From Sediminibacterium sp. (lineage in GTDB: Bacteria > Bacteroidota > Bacteroidia > Chitinophagales > Chitinophagaceae): a stretch of 64,000 bases of DNA. This document shows positions 51,611 to 60,933 of this stretch, piece after piece; within the stretch, counting starts at the first letter, position 1; each line of letters begins with the position of its first letter. The position numbers were made by a program, and so were the translations under genes. Below the pieces are notes generated by a model that saw only the letters and a list, made by a program, of their open reading frames with translations, did no database searches and was not told the DNA's origin. The stretch covers positions 558,001 through 622,000 of the forward strand of contig NZ_JAUYTR010000011.1 of assembly GCF_030695065.1 (NCBI RefSeq), given 5' to 3'.

Positions 51611-54451
51611 TTACTGTCTAAAATTCCGCATCATTTGCATTCCTTGACCTGGAGCACCTCTAAAAATTTGATTTTGTCCTCTTTGTTGCATACCACCTTG
51701 AGGGGCACCAAAACTTCTTAGGTTATAGGTAAAGCTGATCATGAAGTATCTTTTCAAAACAACCGTAGAAACGTCTTGAATGGTATTACCAGTAACATTT
51801 CTGGTTAAACTCTGGTTTTGATTGAGCAAGTCAAATACATAGAACTTGAGTTCACCATCTTTTTTCTTGAACAATTGCTTGGCAATACTCGCACTCCACA
51901 ATGGAATATTGGTGTTAAAGCCTTCTGCTCTTCCGGTATTTTTTATGTACCTGAAATCAGTTGAAAACACCCAACCAGATTTGGTATATACAGTTGGTTC
52001 CGCTACAAAGGTTTGGGTAAAAAAATCTCCATTTTGCTGAGGCTGCAGTGTGTATCGTGCAAAACTTAAACTAGAATTAGAAGAGAAGTTCATATCGAAG
52101 CCCTCTTTTATATTAGTAGTCCAAGAAGCATTAAATCCTGCAGTAGTATTTCTGGTGTAATTGCTTAAATCGTTTACCAAAGTTTGACTCTGATTTCTAC
52201 TTAAATTAAGACCAAAATTAAGATTACTCTTAGGCTTCTTTAAAGGGAATCCATAATTTAAAAACCCGTTTACATTATAAGTGCCACTCAAGTTAACGGG
52301 TCTGGTAAACTGAGCTCCATTTGGTAAATAAGTGGTAGAGTTTTGAATATCATTTGCAGTAAAATTGGCATTAATTGTTGCAAAGAAAATTTTCTGAGTA
52401 ACTACATCAAATGAGCTAAACAAGATTCTAAAAGTATGAATAAACTGTTGCTTCAAATTAGGATTACCAGTGGTAATATTTAGCGGATTAGAATTGTCTA
52501 CAACAGGTTGTAATTGCTGTGCTGTAGGCTGACCGGTTCTTCCGTTATAAAAGATCCTCAAATTTTTAGTTCTCGAAAAGTCATAACGAAAATTCATAGT
52601 AGGGAAGAAATTGACAAAGTTCTGCGTGATAGAACTGTCTTTACTCAAATTTTTACTAATCAAATCGCCTACTTGAACACCCGAACCAATACTAAAATTA
52701 TACTTCGCGTTTTGCAAACGATAATTCAATGTAACTCTATTAGAGTTAAAAGTGTTTTCAAAAACGTTGGTTAAATTAGGAACTACAATATCATATTGGC
52801 CATTGGCTTTGTTAAAAGCAAATGTTTTTGTGCCCGAATTATTTACATTAGAATTATAGTTGTAATTAAATTCAATAATCTGATTTTTACCTATGGGCTC
52901 TGTATAAGAGAAAGTAGCATTCATGGTTTTACTATCTCTATTGGTTACCCCAATTTGATTGATGGTATCTGCATAGGGAGTAGTTGTATTGAAAAAATTA
53001 TTGATGGAATAGTTGGTAGTATTGCCATCATTAACACTCTTGCCTGGATTAAATGCAATGGAATAAGTTCTTCCTTTCTTTTTGAATCGATGCCTAAATG
53101 TTGCTTCTAAACTAGCATTGAACCCACTATTGCTTCTATCTGTAGATGCAATAGAATTATTTAAATTTTTACTTGTTCCCCTGGTAGAGAAAGTAGTTAC
53201 ATCAGTTGCAGATTCGGTTTCCTGAAAACTAATATTTGGTCTAATTATTAAAGAATTAGAAGAGTCAAATTGGTGTTCAATATTAAAATTGATTCTATGA
53301 TTTTTATTTTTAGTAATTGAATTATTTAGCTGAGAATTAAAAATAGATGAATCAGGATTTCCAGGAATCAGGTTCTGGGTATAGCTATTTTGTTCACGCG
53401 TTGTTTGCATATCGTTAAAGAAATAACTACCAGATACTTCTGTTTTTTTACCCCAAATATCTTTATAGTTTAAACCAGCAGCCAAAGTTCTAATTATGCC
53501 GCCACTATTATTGGTAGCTCCACCTGCACCACCTCTACCGCCACCACCAGCAACTACAATGGTTCTACCACCACCACCTCCTCCGCCAAACAAATCTTGC
53601 GCCCCAAAATTTTGTTTGTTAACGTTATTGGCCTGACCCGTGAAAGTAAGTTGACGATCCCCATTAAAATAACTAAGGTTAACACTGTTGTCGTATCTGC
53701 CTTCTTCAGAATCAGATCCACCACCCGCAATCACTCTTCCAAAATAACCTTTGCGCTTATCTTTCTTGGTGGTGATATTGATGGTTTTAATTCTGTTACC
53801 ATCGTCAAATCCAGTAAATGCACTTTGGTCGTTCAGCGCATCAAAAACCTGAATTTTATCTATCATGTCTGGAGGTAAATTCTTAGTTGCTAATTTGGGG
53901 TCATCTCCAAAAAACCTTTTTCCATCTACTAATATTCTTTGAACATTTTCTCCTTGAGCTTTAACGGTTCCATCAGCTTCTACCTGAACACCTGGAAGTT
54001 TCTTTAATAGGTCTTCCATTACAGCATTGGGCTTGGTTTTAAAACTAGAAGCATTAAATTGAACCGTATCTTTTTTTATAGTAATTGGTGACTGAGTTAC
54101 CGTAACTTCTCCTAAATCATTTGCAGCCAATCTTAAATAGATAGTTCCCAGGTCAACCGATGCATTGGCTTTTGAAAAGTTAATCTTCTTTGAATAAGCT
54201 TCATATCCTTGAAACTTGATCATGACAATCATTTCTCCAAAGGAAATTTTTTCTACCACAAAACTTCCGTCTGCTTTGGCTAACCCAAATACATCCAATG
54301 TAGAATCTTTGGCTTCTAAAATAGTAATAGAAGCATCTTTAAGTGCCTGCTTACCCACACTGTCTACCAACTTACCCTTTAGGGTAGCAGTATTTTGTGC
54401 TATTAAAGCCATACCAGTGAACATACTCAGTACCAATAAAAGTAAACGCAT
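51611..54451 (-). CDS. Outer-membrane beta-barrel protein with Gly-rich insertion
   Basis: This 946-residue paralogue of the gene at 39467-42274 has a signal peptide (cleavage near Leu-Ile-Ala-Gln-Asn), a carboxypeptidase-regulatory-like domain (about 23-110), and a plug-like region with Asn-Ala-Val-Met-Glu-Asp-Leu-Leu-Lys-Lys-Leu-Pro-Gly-Val-Gln-Val. The Asn/Thr-rich barrel ends near Met-Ile-Ser-Phe-Thr-Tyr-Asn-Leu. It carries a Gly-rich insertion at about residues 288-315 (Phe-Gly-Gly-Gly-Gly-Gly-Gly-Gly-Arg) and a Gln/Gly/Met-rich tail. It lacks the TTAACCTT repeats found upstream of its paralogue. It stands alone downstream of the SNF2 gene by 117 bp. Substrate is unknown. Confidence 0.9.
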   Translation of the reverse strand: MRLLLLVLSMFTGMALIAQNTATLKGKLVDSVGKQALKDASITILEAKDSTLDVFGLAKADGSFVVEKISFGEMIVMIKFQGYEAYSKKINFSKANASVDLGTIYLRLAANDLGEVTVTQSPITIKKDTVQFNASSFKTKPNAVMEDLLKKLPGVQVEADGTVKAQGENVQRILVDGKRFFGDDPKLATKNLPPDMIDKIQVFDALNDQSAFTGFDDGNRIKTINITTKKDKRKGYFGRVIAGGGSDSEEGRYDNSVNLSYFNGDRQLTFTGQANNVNKQNFGAQDLFGGGGGGGRTIVVAGGGGRGGAGGATNNSGGIIRTLAAGLNYKDIWGKKTEVSGSYFFNDMQTTREQNSYTQNLIPGNPDSSIFNSQLNNSITKNKNHRINFNIEHQFDSSNSLIIRPNISFQETESATDVTTFSTRGTSKNLNNSIASTDRSNSGFNASLEATFRHRFKKKGRTYSIAFNPGKSVNDGNTTNYSINNFFNTTTPYADTINQIGVTNRDSKTMNATFSYTEPIGKNQIIEFNYNYNSNVNNSGTKTFAFNKANGQYDIVVPNLTNVFENTFNSNRVTLNYRLQNAKYNFSIGSGVQVGDLISKNLSKDSSITQNFVNFFPTMNFRYDFSRTKNLRIFYNGRTGQPTAQQLQPVVDNSNPLNITTGNPNLKQQFIHTFRILFSSFDVVTQKIFFATINANFTANDIQNSTTYLPNGAQFTRPVNLSGTYNVNGFLNYGFPLKKPKSNLNFGLNLSRNQSQTLVNDLSNYTRNTTAGFNASWTTNIKEGFDMNFSSNSSLSFARYTLQPQQNGDFFTQTFVAEPTVYTKSGWVFSTDFRYIKNTGRAEGFNTNIPLWSASIAKQLFKKKDGELKFYVFDLLNQNQSLTRNVTGNTIQDVSTVVLKRYFMISFTYNLRSFGAPQGGMQQRGQNQIFRGAPGQGMQMMRNFRQ

Positions 54452-54568
54452 AATCAATATTTTGAAAGACCGAAACTAAAATGTATTCAAGAAATACACT
54501 TGAAGATTAATATTAATGGCAAGCTATCATGATAACAGGGAACTTCATTCATCAAATCGGTGAAACCC

Positions 54569-57500
54569 TTAACTGAATAGGTACTCCACGTCTTCTTTTG
54601 TTAAAGTTTTAACAAATCCTTCGTCATCGGTAATGACTTCTCTAGCAAGATTTCTTTTTCGCTCTTGCAACTTTAGAATTTTGTCTTCTACCGTATCGGT
54701 ACAAATCATCCGATAAGCGAATATATTTTTTGTTTGTCCAATTCGGTGCGTACGATCTATAGCCTGTTGCTCTACAGCAGGATTCCACCATGGATCAACT
54801 ATGTACACATAATCAGCTGCAGTAAGGTTAAGACCCACTCCTCCTGCTTTTAATGAAATCAAAAACACCCTACAATTGTCGTCGTTTTGAAAACGTTGAA
54901 TGGCACGCTCTCTCTCGGCTACAGTACTACTTCCATCAAAATATTCATAATCTACCCCTAACTCCTTCATTTTTTCTTTAATTAAGGCAAGCATGCCCAA
55001 AAACTGAGAAAAGACTAAGGCTTTGTGATTGCTGATATTTTCGGTGATTTCTCTACCCAGTTCTTCCAGCTTTACAGAAACATTAGGATAACGTTCTTCT
55101 TCTTTTACAATAGCAGGGCTATCACAAATTTGACGAAGCTTCATTAAACCCTGTAAGATGGTTAGTTGTGATTTTTGAATTCCTTGATTTTCTACTACCC
55201 CTAAAATTTTATCGCGGTAATCATTCCTATATGCTTCATAAATTTTTCTTTGCTCCTGACCCATTTCACAGAAAAGCACCATTTCTTGTTTTTCAGGAAG
55301 ATCTTTAGCCACTTGTTCTTTTGTTCTTCTAAGAATAAAAGGGTACAACAACTTTCTTAAATGATCTTTTTGTTCCTTCTCACCAAATTTATCAATAGGA
55401 ATAGAAAATTCTTGCTTAAAGAATTCCATGCTACCAAGCATACCAGGGTTTAAGAAATTCATTTGTGCATAAATATCAAACGTATTGTTCTGCAAAGGTG
55501 TTCCGCTTAAACATAGTCGACTCTTTGCTTTAAGTAAAGATGCCGCTTTAGTTACTTTACTTCCTGGGTTCTTAATTGCCTGACTTTCGTCTAAAATGAC
55601 ATAATCAAAGGATACTTCTAAAAACTGTTTGATATCACTTCTTAAAGTACCATAAGTGGTAATAATTACATCAAAAGCTTTATTACTAATACCATCCTTT
55701 AATCTGGCACCACCATGGTGTATATAAAAACTAATATCGGGTGTAAATTTTTTAATTTCGTTTTGCCAGTTAAACATCAATGTAGTAGGACATACTACCA
55801 AAGCCTTTAAGCTGCCATTTTCGGTTTTTAAATGGTGCAAAAAACAAAGTGCTTGAATGGTCTTACCCAATCCCATATCGTCGGCTAAAATTCCACCCCA
55901 TTGCACTTCTCGCAAATAATTCAACCACTGAAATCCACTTTCTTGATAAGGCCTAAGAATTGACTGCAAATGTGCAGGTGCTGGAACTGGCTTAATTTCG
56001 TGATTGTCTTTTAGACGTTCATATTTTTCTTCTAACTGAAAAAACAACTCTTCCTCATCTCTTTGCAAATACAATTCTTCAATTACACTAAAATGGTACT
56101 TGCTGAGCTTCATATTGCCAGCTTTTCCTTCACCTACCCTAAATAGCAATGAATATTTCTTCACCCATTCTTCAGGTAGAATACCCAATGTACCATCTGT
56201 TAATTGAACAAATTGCTGTTTGTTGGCCAATGCTTTTTTAACATCGTCAATGGTTACTTTTTGTTCCCCAAATTGAATTTCAATTTTTGCATCAAACCAA
56301 TCGGTATTGCTGCTGATGAATATTTTAGTAGATGGTTTTGCTGTATTAAATCTGAAATTCTTTAAAGCTTCAAATCCAAAAACAGGAATATTCATTTCTT
56401 TTACTGCATCAATAAATAAGAAGAACCAATTGTTCCTCAAAACATCTTTCCCTTTTAACGCAAGAATATTAGAATCAACAGGACGAACAAACCCGGAATG
56501 AAGTGATTCTATCCTGGTAAGCAATTCCTGCTCAGCTGCCATATTTCTGTGAATGACCAATAACCTATCTGCAATGGGGAAGAATATTTTTTCTTTATCG
56601 GTATGCTGTACATCATAGCCTTTATAATTGAATACTGGTTGAAAAAGAAGGTATTCCCCCTTCTCTTTCAAAAGAATTTTCAATTCTGGCTTAACATCTT
56701 TTACTTCTTCTTTTTTAACATTGGCAAAATGAACGGGATAATTTTTAGAAATAGGCAAAATAAAACTGGTTAATTGTTGCGACCAGTCTTGTTCTGCAAT
56801 AATCAATTTACCTGTTGGTAAAAATTGTTCTACTAATAAAATGTCTTCTGGCTTTTTCCAGATATAAAAATGAGCCCCATGTTGAAAAAACATAGGCGAC
56901 TCACATTCATTATTACTTATTGAAATTAAAGCAGATGGCAACTGTACATTACAAGTTACTTCGTACTGTTGGTTATTATAATTGATACTGAATTCAGGCT
57001 GAATAAAATGATCAGACAAAACCGCTTCCTGTAAATTCTCTGTCACAAATCGCTTACCTGATGGAAGGTAAAAAACAAAAGGAGAACTGGTAAATTCAGT
57101 AAATAACTTTTTTAATTTAGGATGAAGGTATTCATTAATCAAGTGCTTGGTTTCTTCGGGCAACTCGTCGGAATGTTGCTGAATAATATTTTCCCAAATT
57201 CCACTAAAAGGAGAATTTCTATTTAAATACCGATTTACTTCCGCAGACATTAGTTTACGCAATTGCTGTAAAACCATTTTATCGTCTTCAGAAAAAACAG
57301 CTGTATTAACAAACTTAGTAAGATCTAACTTAACTGTTTTACTAATGAATTTGGTTAATTCATCATTGGCTTCACCCTGTACAGCTTCAATTTGCACATT
57401 TGGATACTGTGTAGGGAATGAAGTAATAACTAAACCAATTTTTAAAGTAGCTGCTTGATCAGTTTCTGTTTCAACTTCTAAAGTAGGTTGCATGTCAAGA

Positions 57501-58327
57501 GGCTTTGGCTTTGCTTCTACTCCAGCAACTACTGTTACTCTTTTTATACTGCTGTCTAATACACGCAGGAAGGGTTTCCCATCGGTATAAGTAAATTCAA
57601 ATTTACCTTTTATATCATCATCCAAAGAATAGCCATAAAGCGCTAAAAGCTTATTCTTTTCTTTATCCCAATTTCTTATGCTATCAAAATAAGCGGCTCC
57701 ATGATTTTTAAATAGCTGCAAAAAGACGATGCCTTTGTGAACACATAAAGGATGTTCGGTTTCGCTATTGCAAGTACAACTGGTGTCAAAATTTCTTTCC
57801 TCGTTTTTTTGTAGAACTACTTTGTGTTGCTCATTCTCATAATCTAGTTCGGCCACTACTCTTTCATTCTTTGCTTCTAGAATGGTTGCTTTATTGGTTC
57901 TTAAATATTCTTCTGCTTTTTCGAAAGACTCAGTAGAAGTTAACATTCGGATCAATTTAAGATCCAACAGTTTAATTTTCACTGTTGTATGCTTTTGATC
58001 GTAAATGGTTTCTTTATCGCCCAGTAAGTTTTTATCTAGCATGTCTTGTAAGTGAAATAAAGCCCCAGCTTTATGTCTACACACTTCTGCTAAATTATAT
58101 GGACAAGAACATCTTAGTGAAATGGTTTTAGGGTCTTTAAACTGATTGATATGCACTTTGTAAAAAGTACTATAGCCATCGTCTTTTACCCTAAAAATAA
58201 TATTACCCATTAAGTCATCATACTCAATCAATTCAACATTACCCAATGCATGAATTTTTTTGCCTCTACGGATTACTTCTTCCGTACCAAAATTGTATAT
58301 ATGTTTAATTAAATAAGGTAGTGCCAT
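54569..58327 (-). CDS. SWIM-domain SNF2/Rad54-family helicase
   Basis: This 1252-residue SNF2 ATPase has an N-terminal SWIM zinc finger (Cys-Ser-Cys-Pro-Tyr-Asn-Leu-Ala-Glu-Val-Cys-Arg-His near residues 74-86) and a second SWIM-like Cys-Thr-Cys ... Cys-Val-His motif near 183-198. A long middle region of unknown fold reaches about 770. The two helicase lobes have Asp-Asp-Met-Gly-Leu-Gly-Lys-Thr near 815, Asp-Glu-Ser-Gln near 912, Leu-Ser-Gly-Thr-Pro-Leu-Gln-Asn and the C-terminal Asp-Arg-Thr-His-Arg-Ile-Gly-Gln. Such proteins remodel protein-DNA or transcription complexes. It has its own candidate promoter and no defence genes nearby. Confidence 0.94.
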   Translation of the reverse strand: MALPYLIKHIYNFGTEEVIRRGKKIHALGNVELIEYDDLMGNIIFRVKDDGYSTFYKVHINQFKDPKTISLRCSCPYNLAEVCRHKAGALFHLQDMLDKNLLGDKETIYDQKHTTVKIKLLDLKLIRMLTSTESFEKAEEYLRTNKATILEAKNERVVAELDYENEQHKVVLQKNEERNFDTSCTCNSETEHPLCVHKGIVFLQLFKNHGAAYFDSIRNWDKEKNKLLALYGYSLDDDIKGKFEFTYTDGKPFLRVLDSSIKRVTVVAGVEAKPKPLDMQPTLEVETETDQAATLKIGLVITSFPTQYPNVQIEAVQGEANDELTKFISKTVKLDLTKFVNTAVFSEDDKMVLQQLRKLMSAEVNRYLNRNSPFSGIWENIIQQHSDELPEETKHLINEYLHPKLKKLFTEFTSSPFVFYLPSGKRFVTENLQEAVLSDHFIQPEFSINYNNQQYEVTCNVQLPSALISISNNECESPMFFQHGAHFYIWKKPEDILLVEQFLPTGKLIIAEQDWSQQLTSFILPISKNYPVHFANVKKEEVKDVKPELKILLKEKGEYLLFQPVFNYKGYDVQHTDKEKIFFPIADRLLVIHRNMAAEQELLTRIESLHSGFVRPVDSNILALKGKDVLRNNWFFLFIDAVKEMNIPVFGFEALKNFRFNTAKPSTKIFISSNTDWFDAKIEIQFGEQKVTIDDVKKALANKQQFVQLTDGTLGILPEEWVKKYSLLFRVGEGKAGNMKLSKYHFSVIEELYLQRDEEELFFQLEEKYERLKDNHEIKPVPAPAHLQSILRPYQESGFQWLNYLREVQWGGILADDMGLGKTIQALCFLHHLKTENGSLKALVVCPTTLMFNWQNEIKKFTPDISFYIHHGGARLKDGISNKAFDVIITTYGTLRSDIKQFLEVSFDYVILDESQAIKNPGSKVTKAASLLKAKSRLCLSGTPLQNNTFDIYAQMNFLNPGMLGSMEFFKQEFSIPIDKFGEKEQKDHLRKLLYPFILRRTKEQVAKDLPEKQEMVLFCEMGQEQRKIYEAYRNDYRDKILGVVENQGIQKSQLTILQGLMKLRQICDSPAIVKEEERYPNVSVKLEELGREITENISNHKALVFSQFLGMLALIKEKMKELGVDYEYFDGSSTVAERERAIQRFQNDDNCRVFLISLKAGGVGLNLTAADYVYIVDPWWNPAVEQQAIDRTHRIGQTKNIFAYRMICTDTVEDKILKLQERKRNLAREVITDDEGFVKTLTKEDVEYLFS

Positions 58328-58358
58328 TGCTTTACATCAGCCAAAAAAGGCCAATTTG

Positions 58359-58366
58359 CAAAAGTA
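58359..58366 (-). promoter_or_regulatory. Candidate -7 element TACTTTTG of the SNF2 gene
   Basis: On the minus strand TACTTTTG matches TAnnTTTG and lies 31 bases before the SNF2 ATG, in the 95-bp gap after comB. A good -33 element is not seen. Confidence 0.35.
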
Positions 58367-58422
58367 AAGGAAAGCAAATCTAAAATGAATTATTTAATGG
58401 TAAAATGTGGACTATTTGTTTG

Positions 58423-59157
58423 TTATTCAACAGAATCCTTCACAATTAGGTCTCCATTCTTATAAAAAGGCAAAATATTTGCTAAATCAGGGGTTACACA
58501 GTATTCAAGGTCTTTTTCTAAGCCATATTGTGCCAATCGATGCCAATGAGTAGTATTCCTTATGAATCCTTTTAAATCGTTCTTATGCAACTGGTACATA
58601 TTCGCTGCCATTAAACTGCTATCGCAATGAATTGTAAAATGCGCTTTTACTCTTTCAATTACAGCTCCAGCAAATAAAGTATCTTCTAAATTAAATTTGT
58701 CTTTCCATGCAGAACAGCCGAGGATTACATTCTTTTTTTGTGCAATCAAATGACTACAAAGCGCAGATAAATTTGGGAAGGACCCAGTTACCACTTCCGC
58801 AGCACCATTTTGCAAAGCCATATGCAATAACTTAGTACCATTGGTAGTAGTGAGTACTAAAGTTTTTCCTTCAATAAATTCACGTGGATACTCGGCGGGT
58901 GAATTTCCATGGGCTAACCCAGGAATAATTTTCCCATCTCTTTCACCAGCAGTAATTCCCCCAGTATTTTTTCCAATCTGAATGCATTTATCTACTGTAT
59001 CTACAGGTATTACTCTAGTAGCTCCATTATACAAAGCAGTTGCAATGGTAGAAGTTGCTCTGAATACATCAATCACTACCACTATGCTATTGCTAATATC
59101 ATAAATGTCTAATAAACGAGGAGATAATACAGTATGTAAAACAGGTTTTGTGCTCAT
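58423..59157 (-). CDS. comB: 2-phosphosulfolactate phosphatase family protein
   Basis: This 244-residue protein is of the ComB family, Mg2+-dependent phosphatases that release sulfolactate from 2-phosphosulfolactate. It shows Ile-Asp-Val-Phe-Arg-Ala-Thr-Ser-Thr, Glu-Arg-Asp-Gly-Lys, Gly-Asn-Ser-Pro-Ala-Glu and Thr-Asn-Gly-Thr-Lys, all typical. ComB was named for archaeal coenzyme M synthesis, but bacterial members occur without that pathway. In Bacteroidota a link with sulfonate metabolism is possible but nothing here proves it. Its ATG at 59157 is 6 bases after a TATATTTG promoter-like element; an in-frame start at 59166 would add three residues. Confidence 0.9.
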   Translation of the reverse strand: MSTKPVLHTVLSPRLLDIYDISNSIVVVIDVFRATSTIATALYNGATRVIPVDTVDKCIQIGKNTGGITAGERDGKIIPGLAHGNSPAEYPREFIEGKTLVLTTTNGTKLLHMALQNGAAEVVTGSFPNLSALCSHLIAQKKNVILGCSAWKDKFNLEDTLFAGAVIERVKAHFTIHCDSSLMAANMYQLHKNDLKGFIRNTTHWHRLAQYGLEKDLEYCVTPDLANILPFYKNGDLIVKDSVE

Positions 59158-59163
59158 GGGGCG

Positions 59164-59171
59164 CAAATATA
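59164..59171 (-). promoter_or_regulatory. Candidate comB promoter -7 element TATATTTG, 6 nt before the start
   Basis: TATATTTG on the minus strand matches TAnnTTTG exactly and ends 6 bases before the comB ATG at 59157. It would give a near-leaderless transcript, like those suggested at 3226 and 60528. Confidence 0.4.
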
Positions 59172-59173
59172 CT

Positions 59174-59548
59174 TCAAGATAATTCTACAGCAGGGTCCCA
59201 GAATTTTTTTTCAAAGTCTACCACCTGATCATCCACTACTTTAACTTTTTCTTTGGCCAACAATTCTTCCATTTTGGTGGGGGTAGCAAAATGCATTTTA
59301 CCAGAAAGCAAGCCCTTTCTATTGACAACTCTATGAGCAGGAATAGTAGGATTGGAATGCGCTGCATTCATAGCCCATCCCACCATTCGGGCACTCATTT
59401 TAGTTCCTAAGAAATGGGCAATAGCGCCATAGGAAGTTACCCTTCCTTTCGGAATTAATTTAGCCACTTCAAAAACTTGTTCAAAAAATGAAAGGTCTTT
59501 AGCGCCACTGGGTAAAATACTCTTTAATTTTTCAGCTGATTTTTTCAT
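59174..59548 (-). CDS. Alkyltransferase-like (ATL) protein, MGMT family, active-site Cys replaced by Ala
   Basis: This 124-residue protein has the DNA-binding domain of O6-alkylguanine alkyltransferases: Ile-Pro-Lys-Gly-Arg-Val-Thr-Ser-Tyr-Gly-Ala-Ile-Ala, then Ala-Arg-Met-Val-Gly-Trp-Ala-Met-Asn. Where true MGMTs have Pro-Cys-His-Arg-Val it has Pro-Ala-His-Arg-Val, so it cannot accept an alkyl group. ATL proteins of this kind bind O6-alkylguanine and hand the lesion to nucleotide excision repair; Thermus TTHA1564 is an alanine example, as far as I recall. It lies 16 bp upstream of comB. Confidence 0.92.
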   Translation of the reverse strand: MKKSAEKLKSILPSGAKDLSFFEQVFEVAKLIPKGRVTSYGAIAHFLGTKMSARMVGWAMNAAHSNPTIPAHRVVNRKGLLSGKMHFATPTKMEELLAKEKVKVVDDQVVDFEKKFWDPAVELS

Positions 59549-59578
59549 ACTGTTAGCTCAATAAAAGTATATTAAAAA

Positions 59579-59770
59579 CTACTCAGTATTCGCTTTTTCT
59601 TCTAACAATGAAGATCGTTTTGGTTCTGGCACCGATTCATATTCATAAGGACAATGTCTGCATCCATAACCACAACAATGTCCCTTATTTAAATGATACT
59701 CGGCCGTAAATACCATGTATCCTTTTTCGTCATAATAAAAATCTTTACCCTCAATCAGATTCCTGTTCAC
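59579..59770 (-). CDS. DUF5522 domain-containing small Cys-rich protein
   Basis: This 63-residue protein has the compact motif His-Cys-Cys-Gly-Tyr-Gly-Cys-Arg-His-Cys-Pro-Tyr (residues about 31-42), four cysteines and two histidines that probably bind a metal, preceded by Tyr-Met-Val-Phe-Thr-Ala-Glu-Tyr-His. I associate this pattern with the DUF5522 family. Its start overlaps the end of trmB by 20 bp, and the ATL gene follows by 30 bp, so trmB-DUF5522-ATL look co-transcribed. Function is unknown. Confidence 0.85.
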   Translation of the reverse strand: MNRNLIEGKDFYYDEKGYMVFTAEYHLNKGHCCGYGCRHCPYEYESVPEPKRSSLLEEKANTE

Positions 59771-60455
59771 TTATCAATTGTTTTAAAATTTCATCTTTTT
59801 CAATTGGAATGGGTTTGTCTACTGTAAAACAACAGTAATGAATTCTGTTGCTTCCAGCAATATCCAATCCTTCGTAATGCGTTTTAATTTGCAGTTCTGG
59901 TTTTACAGAAGCTGCAGCATAAACATTGTCAGAAGATGCTAACAAATTAAGTTGGAATAAGTTGATTACAGTTAAAGTAAATTCGTAAAGGTCGGGACTA
60001 TCTGTTTTAAGGTGAACTAAGCCGCCGTTTTGCAGAATGGTCTGGTACAAACGCAGGAACCTTGGATGTGTGAGCCTTTTTTTAAATCGAGAACCCCTTA
60101 ATTGGGGGTCGGGAAAAGTAATCCAGATTTCCGCTACTTCGCCCGGTTTAAAATAATCGGTGATTTTATCAATATGCGAACGAACAAATGCAACATTATT
60201 CAATCCCTCATCAATAGCCGTTTTAGCGCCACGCCAAATACGATTTCCTTTTATGTCTATGCCTATAAAATTCCTTTCCAAATACATTCTTCCTAAACCA
60301 ACTGCATATTCTCCTTTACCACAGGCCAATTCAAGGGTAATGGCATGATCATTCTTAAAAAAGGTAGCCCAATTGCCCTTCATATCCTGCGGATACTCCA
60401 ACACATTAGGAAAAGATTTAATTGCTTCGAAACGGATGAGTTTTTTTTGGCCCAT
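59751..60455 (-). CDS. trmB: tRNA (guanine-N7)-methyltransferase
   Basis: TrmB makes m7G46 in tRNA variable loops from S-adenosylmethionine. The 234-residue protein has Leu-Glu-Leu-Ala-Cys-Gly-Lys-Gly-Glu-Tyr-Ala (SAM motif I), Gly-Ile-Asp-Ile-Lys-Gly-Asn-Arg, and the family signature Ile-Thr-Phe-Pro-Asp-Pro-Gln with the following Lys-Lys-Arg-Leu-Thr-His-Pro-Arg-Phe. The ATG at 60455 gives the normal start Met-Gly-Gln-Lys-Lys-Leu; an in-frame start at 60485 would add ten residues. It is divergent from the Cys-rich metal-cassette gene, with about 70 bp between their starts. Confidence 0.94.
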   Translation of the reverse strand: MGQKKLIRFEAIKSFPNVLEYPQDMKGNWATFFKNDHAITLELACGKGEYAVGLGRMYLERNFIGIDIKGNRIWRGAKTAIDEGLNNVAFVRSHIDKITDYFKPGEVAEIWITFPDPQLRGSRFKKRLTHPRFLRLYQTILQNGGLVHLKTDSPDLYEFTLTVINLFQLNLLASSDNVYAAASVKPELQIKTHYEGLDIAGSNRIHYCCFTVDKPIPIEKDEILKQLISEQESD

Positions 60456-60515
60456 AAACGCGAAGATAAAGGTTGGATTTAACATTTAAAACAAGCCCTA
60501 AATTGAAATGCCCCC

Positions 60516-60523
60516 TACCTTTG
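60516..60523 (+). promoter_or_regulatory. Candidate -7 element TACCTTTG, 4 nt before a GTG start
   Basis: TACCTTTG matches TAnnTTTG exactly and, as at 3214-3221, four bases separate it from the start codon (GTG 60528). The mRNA would then be leaderless. No clear -33 element is seen. Confidence 0.4.
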
Positions 60524-60527
60524 CAAG

Positions 60528-60914
60528 GTGAAAAGAGTTGGATTGATATTATTGTTCTGCATTTATGCTGCTGCCAGTTTTGGTGTTGGCATCAAACAGT
60601 TCTATTGCTGCAACCAACTAAAGTCTACCACCATCAGTTACGCAGCAGTATCAGAAAACAGCTGTGGCATGAGCCATAAAATGAAAGACTGCTGCAAAAC
60701 CAAAGTAAAATTTGTTAAATCACAGGATACTCATTTTGCAAAAACGGGTTTAACTAGTATGCCTTCGCTTGAATTGCATACGAATACTACTTCTTTTTAT
60801 TCAATCAACCAATTGGTTAGTTACAAAGGGGCTATTGCAGTACCACAAAGCAATCCTCCACCACTGCAAACCAGCATACCGCTCTACCAATTTTATTGCA
60901 ATTACAGAATTTGA
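60528..60914 (+). CDS. HYC_CC_PP-type Cys-rich exported protein
   Basis: This 128-residue protein has a signal peptide or N-terminal anchor (Gly-Leu-Ile-Leu-Leu-Phe-Cys-Ile-Tyr-Ala-Ala-Ala), then Phe-Tyr-Cys-Cys, Cys-Gly-Met-Ser-His-Lys-Met-Lys-Asp-Cys-Cys and a C-terminal Pro-Pro-Pro region. This is the pattern I know as the HYC_CC_PP family, small Bacteroidota proteins often near copper or heavy-metal genes. The Cys/His/Met pattern suggests metal binding. It begins with GTG at 60528. It heads the three-gene metal cassette. Confidence 0.75.
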   Translation: MKRVGLILLFCIYAAASFGVGIKQFYCCNQLKSTTISYAAVSENSCGMSHKMKDCCKTKVKFVKSQDTHFAKTGLTSMPSLELHTNTTSFYSINQLVSYKGAIAVPQSNPPPLQTSIPLYQFYCNYRI

Positions 60915-60933
60915 TACTCATCTTTCTTAGTGT

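Noticed and set aside
54486-54504. Short inverted repeat TTCAAG-N7-CTTGAA upstream of the second outer-membrane barrel gene.
   Set aside because: Only 6-bp arms in an AT-rich gap; no partner site elsewhere. I also looked there for TTAACCTT repeats and found none.
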